NCBI RefSeq assembly: GCF_000281715.2
Contig: NZ_CP124576.1
Span: forward strand, 1,929,501 to 1,993,500
Direction of reading: 5' to 3'
Source of the DNA: Sphingobium sp. AP49
GTDB lineage: Bacteria > Pseudomonadota > Alphaproteobacteria > Sphingomonadales > Sphingomonadaceae
DNA: 64,000 nucleotides
The position numbers and the translations under genes were made by a program. Under the pieces are notes generated by a model that worked only from the letters and a program-made list of their open reading frames with translations, was not told where the DNA came from and did no database searches. This document shows positions 17,933 to 27,073 of the stretch, piece by piece; position 1 is the first letter of the stretch; each line of letters begins with the position of its first letter.

Positions 17933-20530
17933 ATGAAACAGTTTCTGATGTGCAGCGCAGCGGTACTTGCCGTCGCTGTTCCGGCTGGCGCGTTCGCGCA
18001 GTCGACCGGTTCGCAGGATTTCGAGGACACGATCGTTGTCACCGGCGCCAAGACCGCCAAGGGCATCGACGGCATCGTCCTGCCCGACACGACCAAGGCC
18101 AAGGGCGTTCTGACCCAGGAAATCATCGCGAAGCAGGGTTCGGGCAACACCATCCTGAACGCGATCAACCTGATCCCGGGCGTCAGCTTCCAGAATAACG
18201 ATCCCTATGGTTCGGCTGGCGGTACGCTCAACATCCGCGGCTTTGGCCCGGACCGCGTTTCGCTGACGTTCGACGGCATGCCGCTCAACGACACCGGCAA
18301 CTACGCCATCTATTCCAACCAGCAGCTCGACCCCGAGCTGATCGAGGAAGTCAACGTCAACCTCGGTTCGACCGACGTCGACAGCCCGACCGCCGCCGCT
18401 TCGGGCGGCACCGTCAACTATCGCTCGATCAACGGTTCGGACGATTTCAAGGTCACCGTGGCTGGCGCCGCTGGCGATTATGACTTCTTCCGCCTGTTCG
18501 GTCTGGTCGAAACCGGTGTGTTCACGCCGTTCGGCACCAAGGCCTGGTTCTCGGCCTCGACCACGCGCAACGACGTGCCGTACAACAATATCGGCGTGAT
18601 CGACAAGCAGCAGTATAACGGCAAGATCTACCAGCCGATCGGCACCAATGGCGACTTCTTGTCGATCGCCGGTCACTGGAATGCCAACCGCAACAACTTC
18701 GCTGGTTCGCTGCCGCTGCGCACCGACACCGACCAGGGCCGCGTCCCCGGTCCGGCTTCGTCGAACCGTTTCCCGATCACCAAGGACGAGCGTTTCTATA
18801 CCCTGTCCTGCACCGTGCCGACCCCGGTTGCCGGCGTGGCCGATGCGGCCGGATCGTGCGGCACCGTGTTCGACTATCGCTACAACCCGTCGAACACCGG
18901 TAACATTCGCATCAATTCGCGCTTCACCCTGTCTGATGGCCTCGTCCTGACTGTCGATCCCAGCTACCAGTATGTGAAGGCGAACGGCGGCGGCACCGCG
19001 ACCGCCCGTGAAGGCTATTACGACATCAACCCGGCTTCGGGCGCTGCGAACGTCCAGAACATGGCCGGCTATTTTGGCGGCAACCCCTATTTCGGTCGCG
19101 ACATCAACGGCGATGGCGACATGCTGGACCAGGTCAACGTCCTGGCGCCCAGCCAGACCACGACCGATCGCTTCGCCGTCATCAGCTCGCTGCGCTATGA
19201 CATCAACGAGCATCACCGCGTTCGTGTCGCCTACACCTTCGACCATGGCCGCCATCGCCAGACCGGCGAAGTCGGTCTCGTCGGCGCCACCGGCATGGGC
19301 CTTGCCTATTTCCCGGTCGATGATCCGCAGCTCGATGTGAACGGCAATGTGCTGCAGAAGCGTGATCGCCTGTCCTACGCCATCCTGAACCAGTTCTCGG
19401 CCGAATATATGGGTGAGTTCCTGGATGAAAGCCTGACCGTTCAGGCCGGCCTGCGTGCGCCGTTCTTCAAGCGCAAGCTGCAGAACAACTGCTACACCAG
19501 CAGCGCTTCGGGCTTCGTCGAATGCTTCGGCACCGGCGCGGATATCCCGAGCAACATCGGTACGCTGAACCCTGCCTGGGCTGCGCCGCAGAAGCGCACC
19601 TACAAATATGACAAGCTGCTGCCGAGCGTCGGTCTGAACTTCAAGGTCACGCCGGAAGCCAGCCTGTTCGTGAACTACAGCAAGGGTCTGTCGGTGCCGG
19701 GTACGGACTCGCTCTACAACGCTTTCTACTTCACGCGTGGTTCGGAAGGCGCCAATCCGTCGCCGGAAACCACCGACAGCTTCGACCTGGGTGCGCGCTA
19801 TACCACCAGCAAGTTCCAGGCCCAGGGCTCGTTCTGGTACACCAACTACAAGAACCGCCTGGCTTCCTCCTTCGATCCGGAACTGAACGCCAGCGTCTAT
19901 CGTAACCTGGGCACCGTCGAGAAGTACGGCTTCGACGGCAGCATCAGCTACACCCCGATCGAATATTTCACCATCTACGCCTTCGGTTCCTACCTGAAGT
20001 CGAAGATCAAGGACGACATCCAGGTCGGCGTCTGCCCGACCAACGTGTCGCTGGTTGCGGGCTGCGTAACGGCGGGTGACGCCGTTTATGCTCCGACCGC
20101 CGGCAAGCGTGAATCGGGTGCGCCCGTCTACATGCTGGGTGCGCGTGGTGAAGTGAACTTCGAAGGCGTGACGCTGGGCATTCAGGCCAAGCGCACCGGC
20201 AAGCGGTACGTCTATGACACCAACCTTCCGACCTATCGCAACACCACTGCCGCTCTGACCCCGGTCGAAATCTATGGCGCGTCGGCTCCGGCCTATACGC
20301 TGGTCGATCTGGATGCCCGCTTCTCGCTGGCTCGCTTCGGTGCGCCGGGCACCTATTTCCAGCTGAACGTCAGCAACCTGTTCGACGAATTCTATGTCGG
20401 CGGTTTCGGCGGCAACCTGAACCAGACCGTCAACCTCACGGGCTCGTCGACCGGCACCTACGCCAATCCGGGCTTCGTCCAGATCGGTTCGCCGCGCGCC
20501 GTCTCGGGCTCGCTGCACGTCAGCTTCTGA
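17933..20530 (+). CDS. TonB-dependent outer-membrane receptor
   Basis: 865 residues. Signal peptide MKQFLMCSAAVLAVAVPAGA ends at F-A-Q. A TonB-box-like D-T-I-V-V-T-G-A segment comes next, then a plug domain with LNAINLIPGVSFQNNDPYG and L-N-I-R-G-F-G-P-D-R, then a 22-strand-type barrel ending in H-V-S-F with a terminal Phe. It imports a large or scarce ligand across the outer membrane. No FecA-type signalling extension is present, so it is not the obvious partner of the FecI/FecR pair at 10-11 kb. The ligand is unknown. The ATG at 17933 follows AAGGG; a frame from 17912 would spoil the signal peptide. Confidence 0.95.
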   Translation: MKQFLMCSAAVLAVAVPAGAFAQSTGSQDFEDTIVVTGAKTAKGIDGIVLPDTTKAKGVLTQEIIAKQGSGNTILNAINLIPGVSFQNNDPYGSAGGTLNIRGFGPDRVSLTFDGMPLNDTGNYAIYSNQQLDPELIEEVNVNLGSTDVDSPTAAASGGTVNYRSINGSDDFKVTVAGAAGDYDFFRLFGLVETGVFTPFGTKAWFSASTTRNDVPYNNIGVIDKQQYNGKIYQPIGTNGDFLSIAGHWNANRNNFAGSLPLRTDTDQGRVPGPASSNRFPITKDERFYTLSCTVPTPVAGVADAAGSCGTVFDYRYNPSNTGNIRINSRFTLSDGLVLTVDPSYQYVKANGGGTATAREGYYDINPASGAANVQNMAGYFGGNPYFGRDINGDGDMLDQVNVLAPSQTTTDRFAVISSLRYDINEHHRVRVAYTFDHGRHRQTGEVGLVGATGMGLAYFPVDDPQLDVNGNVLQKRDRLSYAILNQFSAEYMGEFLDESLTVQAGLRAPFFKRKLQNNCYTSSASGFVECFGTGADIPSNIGTLNPAWAAPQKRTYKYDKLLPSVGLNFKVTPEASLFVNYSKGLSVPGTDSLYNAFYFTRGSEGANPSPETTDSFDLGARYTTSKFQAQGSFWYTNYKNRLASSFDPELNASVYRNLGTVEKYGFDGSISYTPIEYFTIYAFGSYLKSKIKDDIQVGVCPTNVSLVAGCVTAGDAVYAPTAGKRESGAPVYMLGARGEVNFEGVTLGIQAKRTGKRYVYDTNLPTYRNTTAALTPVEIYGASAPAYTLVDLDARFSLARFGAPGTYFQLNVSNLFDEFYVGGFGGNLNQTVNLTGSSTGTYANPGFVQIGSPRAVSGSLHVSF

Positions 20531-20556
20531 TCCGCACGGACAGAGACGGAATGAAA

Positions 20557-20587
20557 GAAAGGGCGGGGAGCAATCCCCGCCCTTTTT
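20557..20587 (+). terminator. Intrinsic terminator behind the TonB-dependent receptor
   Basis: AAGGGCGGGGA pairs with TCCCCGCCCTT across a GCAA tetraloop, followed by TTTTT. Confidence 0.9.
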
Positions 20588-20737
20588 CATGTCCTACTGC
20601 CCGTCGCCCGATTATGCTGGATGATGGTGCGGGGTTGGCTTTCCGATAGGATCGCGGCAATGTAACAAAATGTCGAAATGTGCGGGAAATGTGCGAAGTT
20701 AAGCGCCCGCTTTCCTATTTCCGGGCGCTTTGCCGTC

Positions 20738-21451
20738 TCAGTTGAGACAGTCGTCCAGCCCGTCGCGCTGCACCACCGGGATGCGGGCGGTGATGCTGTT
20801 GCCATAGCGGCGGGTGAAGCCGTGCGGGTCGACGGCTTCGCGCTTCTTGGGCAATGGCAGGACCGCCGCGAGCCGTGCCGCTTCGGCCCGGCTCAACTTC
20901 TGCGCGCCATGGCCGAAATAGCGGATCGACCCGGCCTGTACGCCATAAGTGCCGATGCCGGTCTCCGCGACGTTCAGATAGACTTCCATGATCCGCCGCT
21001 TGCCCCAGATCGCCTCGATCAGCACGGTGAACCAGGCCTCGAACCCCTTGCGGACAAAGCCACCGCCCTGGAACAGGAAGACATTCTTCGCCGTCTGCTG
21101 ACTGATCGTGGAGCCGCCGCGAATGCGCCCGCCGCTGGCATTGTGGCGCATGGCCTGGGCGATGGCGACCGCGTCGAAGCCATGATGGCTGCAGAAACGG
21201 CTATCCTCCGCCGCGATCGCGGCGCGCGGCATGTCCGGATCGATTGCGTCCAGGCTCTTCCATTCCTTGGTGATGCCATTGGGGTCGAGCAACATGGTGA
21301 TCGTCACCGGTGGCGGCACGAAGCGATAGATCACCACCGTGCCGACCGACAGGCCGACGAAGCCGACGACGATCTTGAGGGGAATGCTGATCCAGCGGGA
21401 ACGACGGCTTTTGGCAGAGGCGGGCTTGGGCGCGGCTTTGGCTTTCTTCAT
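20738..21451 (-). CDS. mtgA: Monofunctional peptidoglycan glycosyltransferase
   Basis: 237 residues. A membrane helix lies near the N-terminus (SIPLKIVVGFVGLSVGTVVI), and a single GT51 domain follows: E-D-S-R-F-C-S-H-H-G with the catalytic Glu, then GGSTISQQTAKNVFL, then KRRIMEVYLNVAETG. It polymerises lipid II into glycan strands outside the inner membrane. There is no transpeptidase domain, hence MtgA and not a class A PBP. Confidence 0.96.
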   Translation of the reverse strand: MKKAKAAPKPASAKSRRSRWISIPLKIVVGFVGLSVGTVVIYRFVPPPVTITMLLDPNGITKEWKSLDAIDPDMPRAAIAAEDSRFCSHHGFDAVAIAQAMRHNASGGRIRGGSTISQQTAKNVFLFQGGGFVRKGFEAWFTVLIEAIWGKRRIMEVYLNVAETGIGTYGVQAGSIRYFGHGAQKLSRAEAARLAAVLPLPKKREAVDPHGFTRRYGNSITARIPVVQRDGLDDCLN

Positions 21452-21494
21452 GGCCGCAAACTAGCGCCGCTGCGCGCCGCCGTCATCGATTCCT

Positions 21495-22784
21495 TCAGGC
21501 GGTCGCCAGGCTCTGCACACGGCCACGATTGATCAGCAGCACCAGCGCCGCGCCGATCAGGCACAGCACGCCCGCCGCGATGAAGGCAGGCATATAGCTT
21601 TGCCAGGCGGTGCGCGACAGGCCGCCGGCCAGCGCCGCGCTGGCCGCGCCGAGCTGATGCCCGGCAAAGATCCAGCCGAATACGATATTCGCCTTTTCCG
21701 GGCCGAAGCGCTGCGCGGTCAGCTTCACCGTCGGCGGCACCGTCGCCACCCAGTCGAGGCCATAGAAGATGGCGAAGAGCGACAGGCTGTAGATCGAGAA
21801 ATCGCTGAACGGCAGGTAGAGGAGGGACAGGCCGCGCAACCCATAATAGAAGAAGAGCAGCCAGCGATTGTCATATCGATCGCTGAGCCAGCCCGATGCC
21901 AATGTGCCGGCAAAGTCGAACAGGCCCATCATGGCCAGCATCGACGCCGCGCCCACTGCCGCCAGTCCATAATCGCCGCACAGCGAGATGAAATGGGTCT
22001 GAACCAGGCCATTGGTGCTGGCGCCGCAGATATAGAAGGAGAAGAAGAGGATCCAGAAGGTCGGCACCTTCGCCACGTCGCGCAGCACGATCAGCGGCGT
22101 CGCCAGCAGCGCGCCCAGGCTGGTCGGCTGGGCGGGGACGGGCTGGATCGCCTGCTCGCCATAGGGGGCAAGGTTCAGGTCCGACGGCCGGTCGCGCATC
22201 AACAGCATGACCGCGACGGCGGCGACCAGGATTGCGCCGCAGACCAGTAGCAGAGCCGTGCGCCAGCCATAGCTGCCGGTCATGCTGGCCAGCAATGGCA
22301 GGAAGGCGAGCTGGCCCGTTGCCGTGCTGGCCGACAGCAAGCCCATGACCAGCCCGCGCCGTTCACTGAACCAGCGGGTGGCGACGGTCGCGCCCAGCAC
22401 CATGGCGGTCAGCCCCGTGCCGACGCCGATCACTACGCCCCAGAGCAGCACCAGCTGCCACAGATGCTTCATCCCGAGGGAGAGGAGCATGCCGCCGATC
22501 ACGATCGACAGCGATATCAGCATCATCCGCCGCACGCCAAAGCGGTTCATGAAGGCGGCGGCAAAGGGACCTATCCCGCCGAACAGCAGGAAACGGATGG
22601 CCAGCGCACCGGAAATATCCGCCGCGCTCCAGCCGAACTCCTTCTGCAGCGGAACGATGAACACGCCCGGCGCGCCGACCGCGCCGGCGACCACCAGCAT
22701 GGTGAGGAAAGTCGTGCCCACGACCGCCCAGCCATAATGGACATTGCGCGCGGCCAGGCGACGGGCGAACATGGTGGACAGCAT
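21495..22784 (-). CDS. Major facilitator superfamily transporter
   Basis: 429 residues with 12 predicted helices in two halves. The loop between helices 2 and 3 reads FMNRFGVRRMML, close to the MFS signature. The N-terminus (HYGWAVVGTTFLTMLV) and overall look recall the monocarboxylate / oxalate-formate antiporter group; the substrate is unknown. The start has AGGGGAAG upstream. It is divergent from a TetR gene, which probably controls it. Confidence 0.9.
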   Translation of the reverse strand: MLSTMFARRLAARNVHYGWAVVGTTFLTMLVVAGAVGAPGVFIVPLQKEFGWSAADISGALAIRFLLFGGIGPFAAAFMNRFGVRRMMLISLSIVIGGMLLSLGMKHLWQLVLLWGVVIGVGTGLTAMVLGATVATRWFSERRGLVMGLLSASTATGQLAFLPLLASMTGSYGWRTALLLVCGAILVAAVAVMLLMRDRPSDLNLAPYGEQAIQPVPAQPTSLGALLATPLIVLRDVAKVPTFWILFFSFYICGASTNGLVQTHFISLCGDYGLAAVGAASMLAMMGLFDFAGTLASGWLSDRYDNRWLLFFYYGLRGLSLLYLPFSDFSIYSLSLFAIFYGLDWVATVPPTVKLTAQRFGPEKANIVFGWIFAGHQLGAASAALAGGLSRTAWQSYMPAFIAAGVLCLIGAALVLLINRGRVQSLATA

Positions 22785-22872
22785 CGACTTCCCCTGCGGA
22801 GCTGAAAACGGACTGGCGTTAAATGATGGGTATCATATATAAGGTCAAGGGGCGATATGAGGTGACTGAACT
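22785..22872. promoter_or_regulatory. Divergent promoter/operator between the MFS and TetR genes
   Basis: 88 bp shared by two divergent starts. An AT-rich core GGTATCATATATAAGGTC lies in the middle and contains TATATATGAT-like -10 sequences in both directions. A TetR operator would be expected here, but no perfect palindrome is visible. Confidence 0.4.
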
Positions 22873-23421
22873 ATGAAGGTGAGCCGCGAACAGGCGGAGC
22901 GCAATCGCGAGAAGGTGGTGGACGCTGCATCCAGGCTGTTCCGCGCCCGCGGTGTGGAAGGCGTCGGCATCGGTGAAGTGATGCGCGAATGCGGTTTGAC
23001 CCATGGCGGCTTCTACAACCAGTTCGAATCGAAGGAAGCGCTGGCGGCCGAAGCCTGCGCGACTTCGCTTGCGCGGGGCGCAGCCAAATGGCGGCGTTTG
23101 TCGGCGGAAGATGGTCCGGACGCGATCACCGCCGATTATCTTAGTGCCCGCAACCGCGATGCGCCCGAGACTGGTTGCGCGCTGATTGCGCTCGGCCCCG
23201 ATGCCGCGCGCAAGGGCGGGCCGCTGGCGGCTGCCTTCCGTGAGGGCTTTGAGGATCTGACTGCCGCGCTGCAAAATGCCGGCATCGCTGATCGCGATGC
23301 GGCACTGGCGCGCATGGCCCAGCTGGTCGGCACGATGGTGCTGGCCCGCGCGGTCGATGATCCGGCGCTGTCAGAGGAATTGCTGGCGGCCAATCGCCGC
23401 GCGCTGGGTGTCGAGGCATGA
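22873..23421 (+). CDS. TetR/AcrR-family transcriptional regulator
   Basis: 182 residues. The N-terminal helix-turn-helix is seen in REKVVDAASRLFRARGVEGV and the recognition segment T-H-G-G-F-Y-N-Q-F-E-S-K-E-A-L. The C-terminal ligand domain is helical with one Cys near position 100 (APETGCALIAL), as in AcrR/NemR-like repressors. GAGGTGA precedes the ATG. It likely represses itself and the divergent MFS pump, and it is coupled by a 4-bp overlap to the acetyltransferase gene. Confidence 0.92.
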   Translation: MKVSREQAERNREKVVDAASRLFRARGVEGVGIGEVMRECGLTHGGFYNQFESKEALAAEACATSLARGAAKWRRLSAEDGPDAITADYLSARNRDAPETGCALIALGPDAARKGGPLAAAFREGFEDLTAALQNAGIADRDAALARMAQLVGTMVLARAVDDPALSEELLAANRRALGVEA

Positions 23422-23903
23422 GCAGCCTGGCTGGCTGGCGGCCGATGGGGCGAGGCGATGTCGCGGCGGTGGCGGCCATTTCCGACCGGGTCCATGGAGA
23501 CTATACCGAACAGCCGGCAATCTATGACGATCGTCTGCGTCTTTATCCAGCGGGTTGCTTCCTGCTGGAGCGGGACGGCCAGGCGCTGGGCTATCTCATT
23601 ACCCATCCCTGGGCGGGCGATCGGCCGCCAGCGCTTGACCGGTTGATCGACAGGCTACCGGACGCGCCGGATCGCTATTATCTCCATGACCTCGCCCTGC
23701 TGCCCGAGGCGCGGGGTACCGGCGCGGCCGCTGCTGCCGTCGACCTGATCGTGGCGCAGGCCCGTACCGCCGGGTTCGACCGCATCACCCTGACCGCCAT
23801 CAACGGCGCCGATGCCTTCTGGCGCCGACAGGACTTTGTCGATTTACCGGTTGTCGCCGACAGCTATGGCGCGGACAGCGTCTCGATGGTGCGGATGCTC
23901 TAA
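23418..23903 (+). CDS. GNAT-family N-acetyltransferase
   Basis: 161 residues. The acetyl-CoA segment is L-H-D-L-A-L-L-P-E-A-R-G-T-G-A-A-A with the R-G-x-G-x-A pyrophosphate loop. The C-terminal strand-helix (ITLTAINGADAFWRRQDFVD) is typical of GNAT. The substrate is unknown. It overlaps the TetR gene by 4 bp and shares its promoter, and is followed by a bidirectional terminator. Confidence 0.9.
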   Translation: MSSLAGWRPMGRGDVAAVAAISDRVHGDYTEQPAIYDDRLRLYPAGCFLLERDGQALGYLITHPWAGDRPPALDRLIDRLPDAPDRYYLHDLALLPEARGTGAAAAAVDLIVAQARTAGFDRITLTAINGADAFWRRQDFVDLPVVADSYGADSVSMVRML

Positions 23904-23907
23904 GGCG

Positions 23908-23945
23908 AAAAAAAAGCCCCGGATTATGCCGGGGCTTTTTCTTTT
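23908..23945. terminator. Bidirectional intrinsic terminator between GNAT and rpoH
   Basis: AAAAAGCCCCGG and CCGGGGCTTTTT form a stem around ATTATG. The A run on one side and T run on the other serve both converging genes. Confidence 0.92.
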
Positions 23946-23968
23946 CTTTGTCTAAGGCCGGTGCCTCA

Positions 23969-24883
23969 TCAGGCGGCGGCGAAGCGTGCCATCTTTTCCA
24001 GCTTGCCACCGGCGATGCGCATCATCGCCTTTTGCAGCTTCTCGAAGGCGCGCACCTCGATCTGGCGGACGCGCTCGCGCGACACGCCATAGACCTGGCT
24101 CAGTTCCTCCAGCGTCTTGGGCTCCTCGGCCAGGCGACGCTCGGCCAGGATATGCTTTTCGCGATCGTTGAGATCGGTCATCGCTTCGACCAGCATCTCG
24201 TGACGCTGGGTCTTTTCCTGCTCGTCCGCGACGCGCTCGTCCTGCAGCGGATCGGTGTCCTGCAGCCAATCCTGCCACTGGCCGTCGCCATCCTCGCGCA
24301 TCGGCACATTGAGCGAGGTATCGCCGCCCATCGCCATGCGACGGTTCATCGATACGACGTCATCTTCCGACACGCCCAGATCGGTCGCGATCTTGGTCAC
24401 GTCCTCGGGGCGCAGATCGCCATCCTCGAACGCCTCGATATTGTTCTTCATCCGGCGCAGGTTGAAGAACAGCTTCTTCTGCGACGCGGTGGTGCCCATC
24501 TTGACCAGGCTCCAGCTGCGCAGGATGAATTCCTGGATCGACGCGCGGATCCACCACATGGCGTAGGTCGCCAGGCGGAAGCCGCGTTCGGCCTCGAACT
24601 TCTTCACGCCCTGCATCAGGCCGATATTGCCTTCGGAAATCAGCTCGCTGACCGGCAGGCCATAGCCGCGATAGCCCATCGCGATCTTGGCGACGAGGCG
24701 CAGGTGCGAGGTGACGAGCTGCGCCGCTGCCTCGGGATCCTGATGTTCCTCATAGCGCTTGGCGAGCATATATTCCTGCTCGGGCGTCAACAGCGGAAAC
24801 TTGCGGATTTCCGACAGATAGCGGTTGAGGCTGGCTTCACCGCCCAGCGCCGGAACCGCGGGGACATTGCTCTTGTTGGCCAT
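23969..24883 (-). CDS. rpoH: RNA polymerase sigma-32 (heat-shock) factor
   Basis: 304 residues. Region 2 motifs G-L-M-Q-G-V-K-K-F and ATYAMWWIRASIQEFILRSW are followed by the RpoH box Q-K-K-L-F-F-N-L-R-R. Region 4 contains LEELSQVYGVSRERVRQIEV. It directs heat-shock gene transcription; a matching promoter is seen before clpP. It follows rluD on the same strand with a 74-bp gap. Confidence 0.97.
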   Translation of the reverse strand: MANKSNVPAVPALGGEASLNRYLSEIRKFPLLTPEQEYMLAKRYEEHQDPEAAAQLVTSHLRLVAKIAMGYRGYGLPVSELISEGNIGLMQGVKKFEAERGFRLATYAMWWIRASIQEFILRSWSLVKMGTTASQKKLFFNLRRMKNNIEAFEDGDLRPEDVTKIATDLGVSEDDVVSMNRRMAMGGDTSLNVPMREDGDGQWQDWLQDTDPLQDERVADEQEKTQRHEMLVEAMTDLNDREKHILAERRLAEEPKTLEELSQVYGVSRERVRQIEVRAFEKLQKAMMRIAGGKLEKMARFAAA

Positions 24884-24957
24884 GTCACAATTCCTTCCCT
24901 TTACATGCGCGGCGCGAACCCGAGAGTGGCGTCCGTCCGGCGCAAACTTGTCAGAAC

Positions 24958-25908
24958 CTATACGTGAAGCTCGCTTAACAGTTCCTGCATATCCGCAGGC
25001 AGGGGACTGTCGAAAGCTAGGGGTTCTCCTGTCAGAGGATGTATGAACCCCAGGCGTTTCGCGTGCAATGCCTGCCTTTTGAAACTCAGCGTTTCCAGTA
25101 TCGATTTGAAACCTTTTCTGTCTCTACCGTAAACCGGGTCGCCGATCAAGGGGTGACCCAGATGCGCCATATGCACGCGAACCTGATGGGTGCGGCCGGT
25201 TTCCAGCCGGCATTCCACCATCGCCGCGCCGCGCAGGCGCTCCATTACGCGGTAATGGGTGACCGCATGTTTACCGCGTCCTTCCCGATGAACGGCCATC
25301 TTCTTTCGATCAGCGTCGGACCGGCCGATCCAGGCATCCACCGTGCCGGAGCCCGGCGTCGGAATGCCATAGACGATCGCGGCATAAAGCCGATCGATGC
25401 TGTGATCCTTGAACTGACGCGCCAGGCCCTCATGGGCCTTGTCCGACTTAGCAACGACCAAGAGGCCCGAAGTATCCTTGTCGATGCGATGGACGATACC
25501 CGGACGCGCGACGCCACCAATGCCCGACAGCTGACCATCGCAATGATGCAGCAGCGCGTTGACCAGCGTGCCGTCCAGATTGCCGGCCGCTGGATGGACG
25601 ACGAGGCCTGCAGGCTTGTCCACCACGATCAGGTCGGCATCTTCATGCACGATATCAAGCGGAATGTCCTGCGCCACGGCGTCGAGCGCGACGGGAGCAG
25701 GCAGGGTGATGCTGAAATCCTGGCCGGCTGCGACCTTCATCGAGGGATTGAGCGACCGGCTGCCAGACGAGATCTGGCCATCGACGATCAGTGATTTGAT
25801 CCGCTCACGCGACAGGTCGGGCAACAGTTCCGCCAGCGCCCGGTCGAGCCGCATGCCCGCCTGCGCGTCACCTATTGTTGTTTCGATGATGGAAACCCCC
25901 GGAACCAT
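24958..25908 (-). CDS. rluD: RluA-family 23S rRNA pseudouridine synthase (RluD-like)
   Basis: 316 residues from the ATG at 25908. An N-terminal S4 RNA-binding domain (GMRLDRALAELLPDLSRERI) precedes the catalytic domain with H-R-I-D-K-D-T-S-G-L-L, where the Asp is the nucleophile. The C-terminal segments KRQALHAKRLGFIHPLTGEP match RluC/RluD. A TTG at 25944 would add 12 residues but overlap the divergent gene. No clear ribosome site is seen before 25908, so the start is uncertain. Only 17 bp separate its ATG from the divergent JAMM gene. Confidence 0.93.
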   Translation of the reverse strand: MVPGVSIIETTIGDAQAGMRLDRALAELLPDLSRERIKSLIVDGQISSGSRSLNPSMKVAAGQDFSITLPAPVALDAVAQDIPLDIVHEDADLIVVDKPAGLVVHPAAGNLDGTLVNALLHHCDGQLSGIGGVARPGIVHRIDKDTSGLLVVAKSDKAHEGLARQFKDHSIDRLYAAIVYGIPTPGSGTVDAWIGRSDADRKKMAVHREGRGKHAVTHYRVMERLRGAAMVECRLETGRTHQVRVHMAHLGHPLIGDPVYGRDRKGFKSILETLSFKRQALHAKRLGFIHPLTGEPLAFDSPLPADMQELLSELHV

Positions 25909-25925
25909 TGCGTAGGGATGTAGGA

Positions 25926-26327
25926 ATGAAGGTCGAAATTTCAAGGGGACTTCTGGAACAAATCATGGACTTCGCGGCTGCGGAGCCGGGGGAGGTTTGC
26001 GGGCTGCTGCTGGGAGAGGCTGGACTGATCGAGGCGGTTCTGCCGGCAGCCAATGTCGCGCCCGACCCAACCCGTCATTTCGAGCTTGATCCAGTAAGCT
26101 TGTTGCGTGCGCATCGCGCCGCCCGACAGGGTGGCCCCGCCATTCTTGGCCATTATCATTCACACCCGTCGGGCGTGGCCGTTCCGTCCGCGACCGATGC
26201 AGCATGCGCCGCACCCGATGGAACCCTATGGTTAATCATCGCGACGGGGCAGGCCCGGCTGTGGGTCGCGAAACCCGGCGGCGTGGCTGGCGTCGGTTTC
26301 GTGGAGGCGTTGCTCGACATAAGGTGA
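25926..26327 (+). CDS. JAB/MPN (JAMM-motif) metalloprotease-like protein
   Basis: 133 residues making up one stand-alone domain. The full JAMM zinc signature is present: Glu in E-V-C-G-L-L-L-G-E, then H-S-H-P-S-G with seven residues to S-A-T-D (H-x-H-x7-S-x2-D). In other systems JAMM proteins cleave isopeptide or peptide bonds on ubiquitin-like or sulfur-carrier proteins. No ThiS-like partner adjoins, so the substrate is unknown. The ATG at 25926 has AGGGATGTAGGA upstream; 25908 is an alternative start. Confidence 0.88.
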   Translation: MKVEISRGLLEQIMDFAAAEPGEVCGLLLGEAGLIEAVLPAANVAPDPTRHFELDPVSLLRAHRAARQGGPAILGHYHSHPSGVAVPSATDAACAAPDGTLWLIIATGQARLWVAKPGGVAGVGFVEALLDIR

Positions 26328-26419
26328 TGCAAAGGAGGCGAGCCGGGCTTGCATCGTCCCGCGTGGAAGCCTAGCCGGGGTATAGTTTTCCCCGCAGCAA
26401 TCCGGCGACCCTATCCTTC

Positions 26420-27073
26420 ATGACCCAATCGACCGATAGCATCGAATTCGCCAGCCTATTGTGCTCGCGCCTCTGCCATGATCTGTTGAGCCCGGTCGGC
26501 GCGCTCAACAACGGACTGGAGTTGATGGCGGATGAGACCGATCCTGAAATGCGCCAGCGCTGCCTTGACCTGCTGGGCGACAGTGCACGGACGTCCGCCA
26601 ACAAGCTCAAATTCTTCCGCCTTGCCTTCGGGTCGGCGGGCGGGTTTGGCGATGCGGTTCCGCCGCATGAGGCCAAAGTCGCGATCGAAGGCATGTTCGC
26701 CGCTTCCGGCCGGGTCAAGCTGGGCTGGATGGTCGAGGAACAGTTGCTCAGCAAGCTGGCGGTCAAGGTGCTGCTGAACCTTGCGCTGATCGCGGGCGAT
26801 GCGCTGGTACGCGGTGGCCAACTCGACATCGGCGCCGAGACCCGACCGGGCATCACTGAAATCGTGGTGCGCGGCGAGGGGCCGAAGGTCATTCTCGATC
26901 CTGAATTGCGGGCTGCCCTGGCGGGAACATTGCCGCCCAGCGGCCTGGCATCGCGTACGGCTGCCGCCTGGATGGTCCGGCAATTGGTGGAGAGCGCCGG
27001 TGGCGATATCGTCCTGTCGCCGCCGGGTGAATCCGTGCTGCTGTTCGGGGCATCGATCCCCGGTCAGGGCTGA
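26420..27073 (+). CDS. chpT: Histidine phosphotransferase ChpT-like
   Basis: 217 residues. The phospho-acceptor His lies in L-C-S-R-L-C-H-D-L-L-S-P-V-G-A near residue 20, in a two-helix dimerisation hairpin with KLKFFRLAFGSAGGFGD. A degenerate histidine-kinase-like ATPase fold follows without a full ATP-binding G box, as in ChpT. In Caulobacter this protein passes phosphate from CckA to CtrA and CpdR, controlling the cell cycle. The 3' end overlaps the convergent gene by 10 bp. Confidence 0.88.
   Translation: MTQSTDSIEFASLLCSRLCHDLLSPVGALNNGLELMADETDPEMRQRCLDLLGDSARTSANKLKFFRLAFGSAGGFGDAVPPHEAKVAIEGMFAASGRVKLGWMVEEQLLSKLAVKVLLNLALIAGDALVRGGQLDIGAETRPGITEIVVRGEGPKVILDPELRAALAGTLPPSGLASRTAAAWMVRQLVESAGGDIVLSPPGESVLLFGASIPGQG

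Noticed and set aside
17888..20590. 900-aa frame on the minus strand opposite the TonB receptor
   Set aside because: Same mirror effect; no motif, and it would run through the receptor's terminator.
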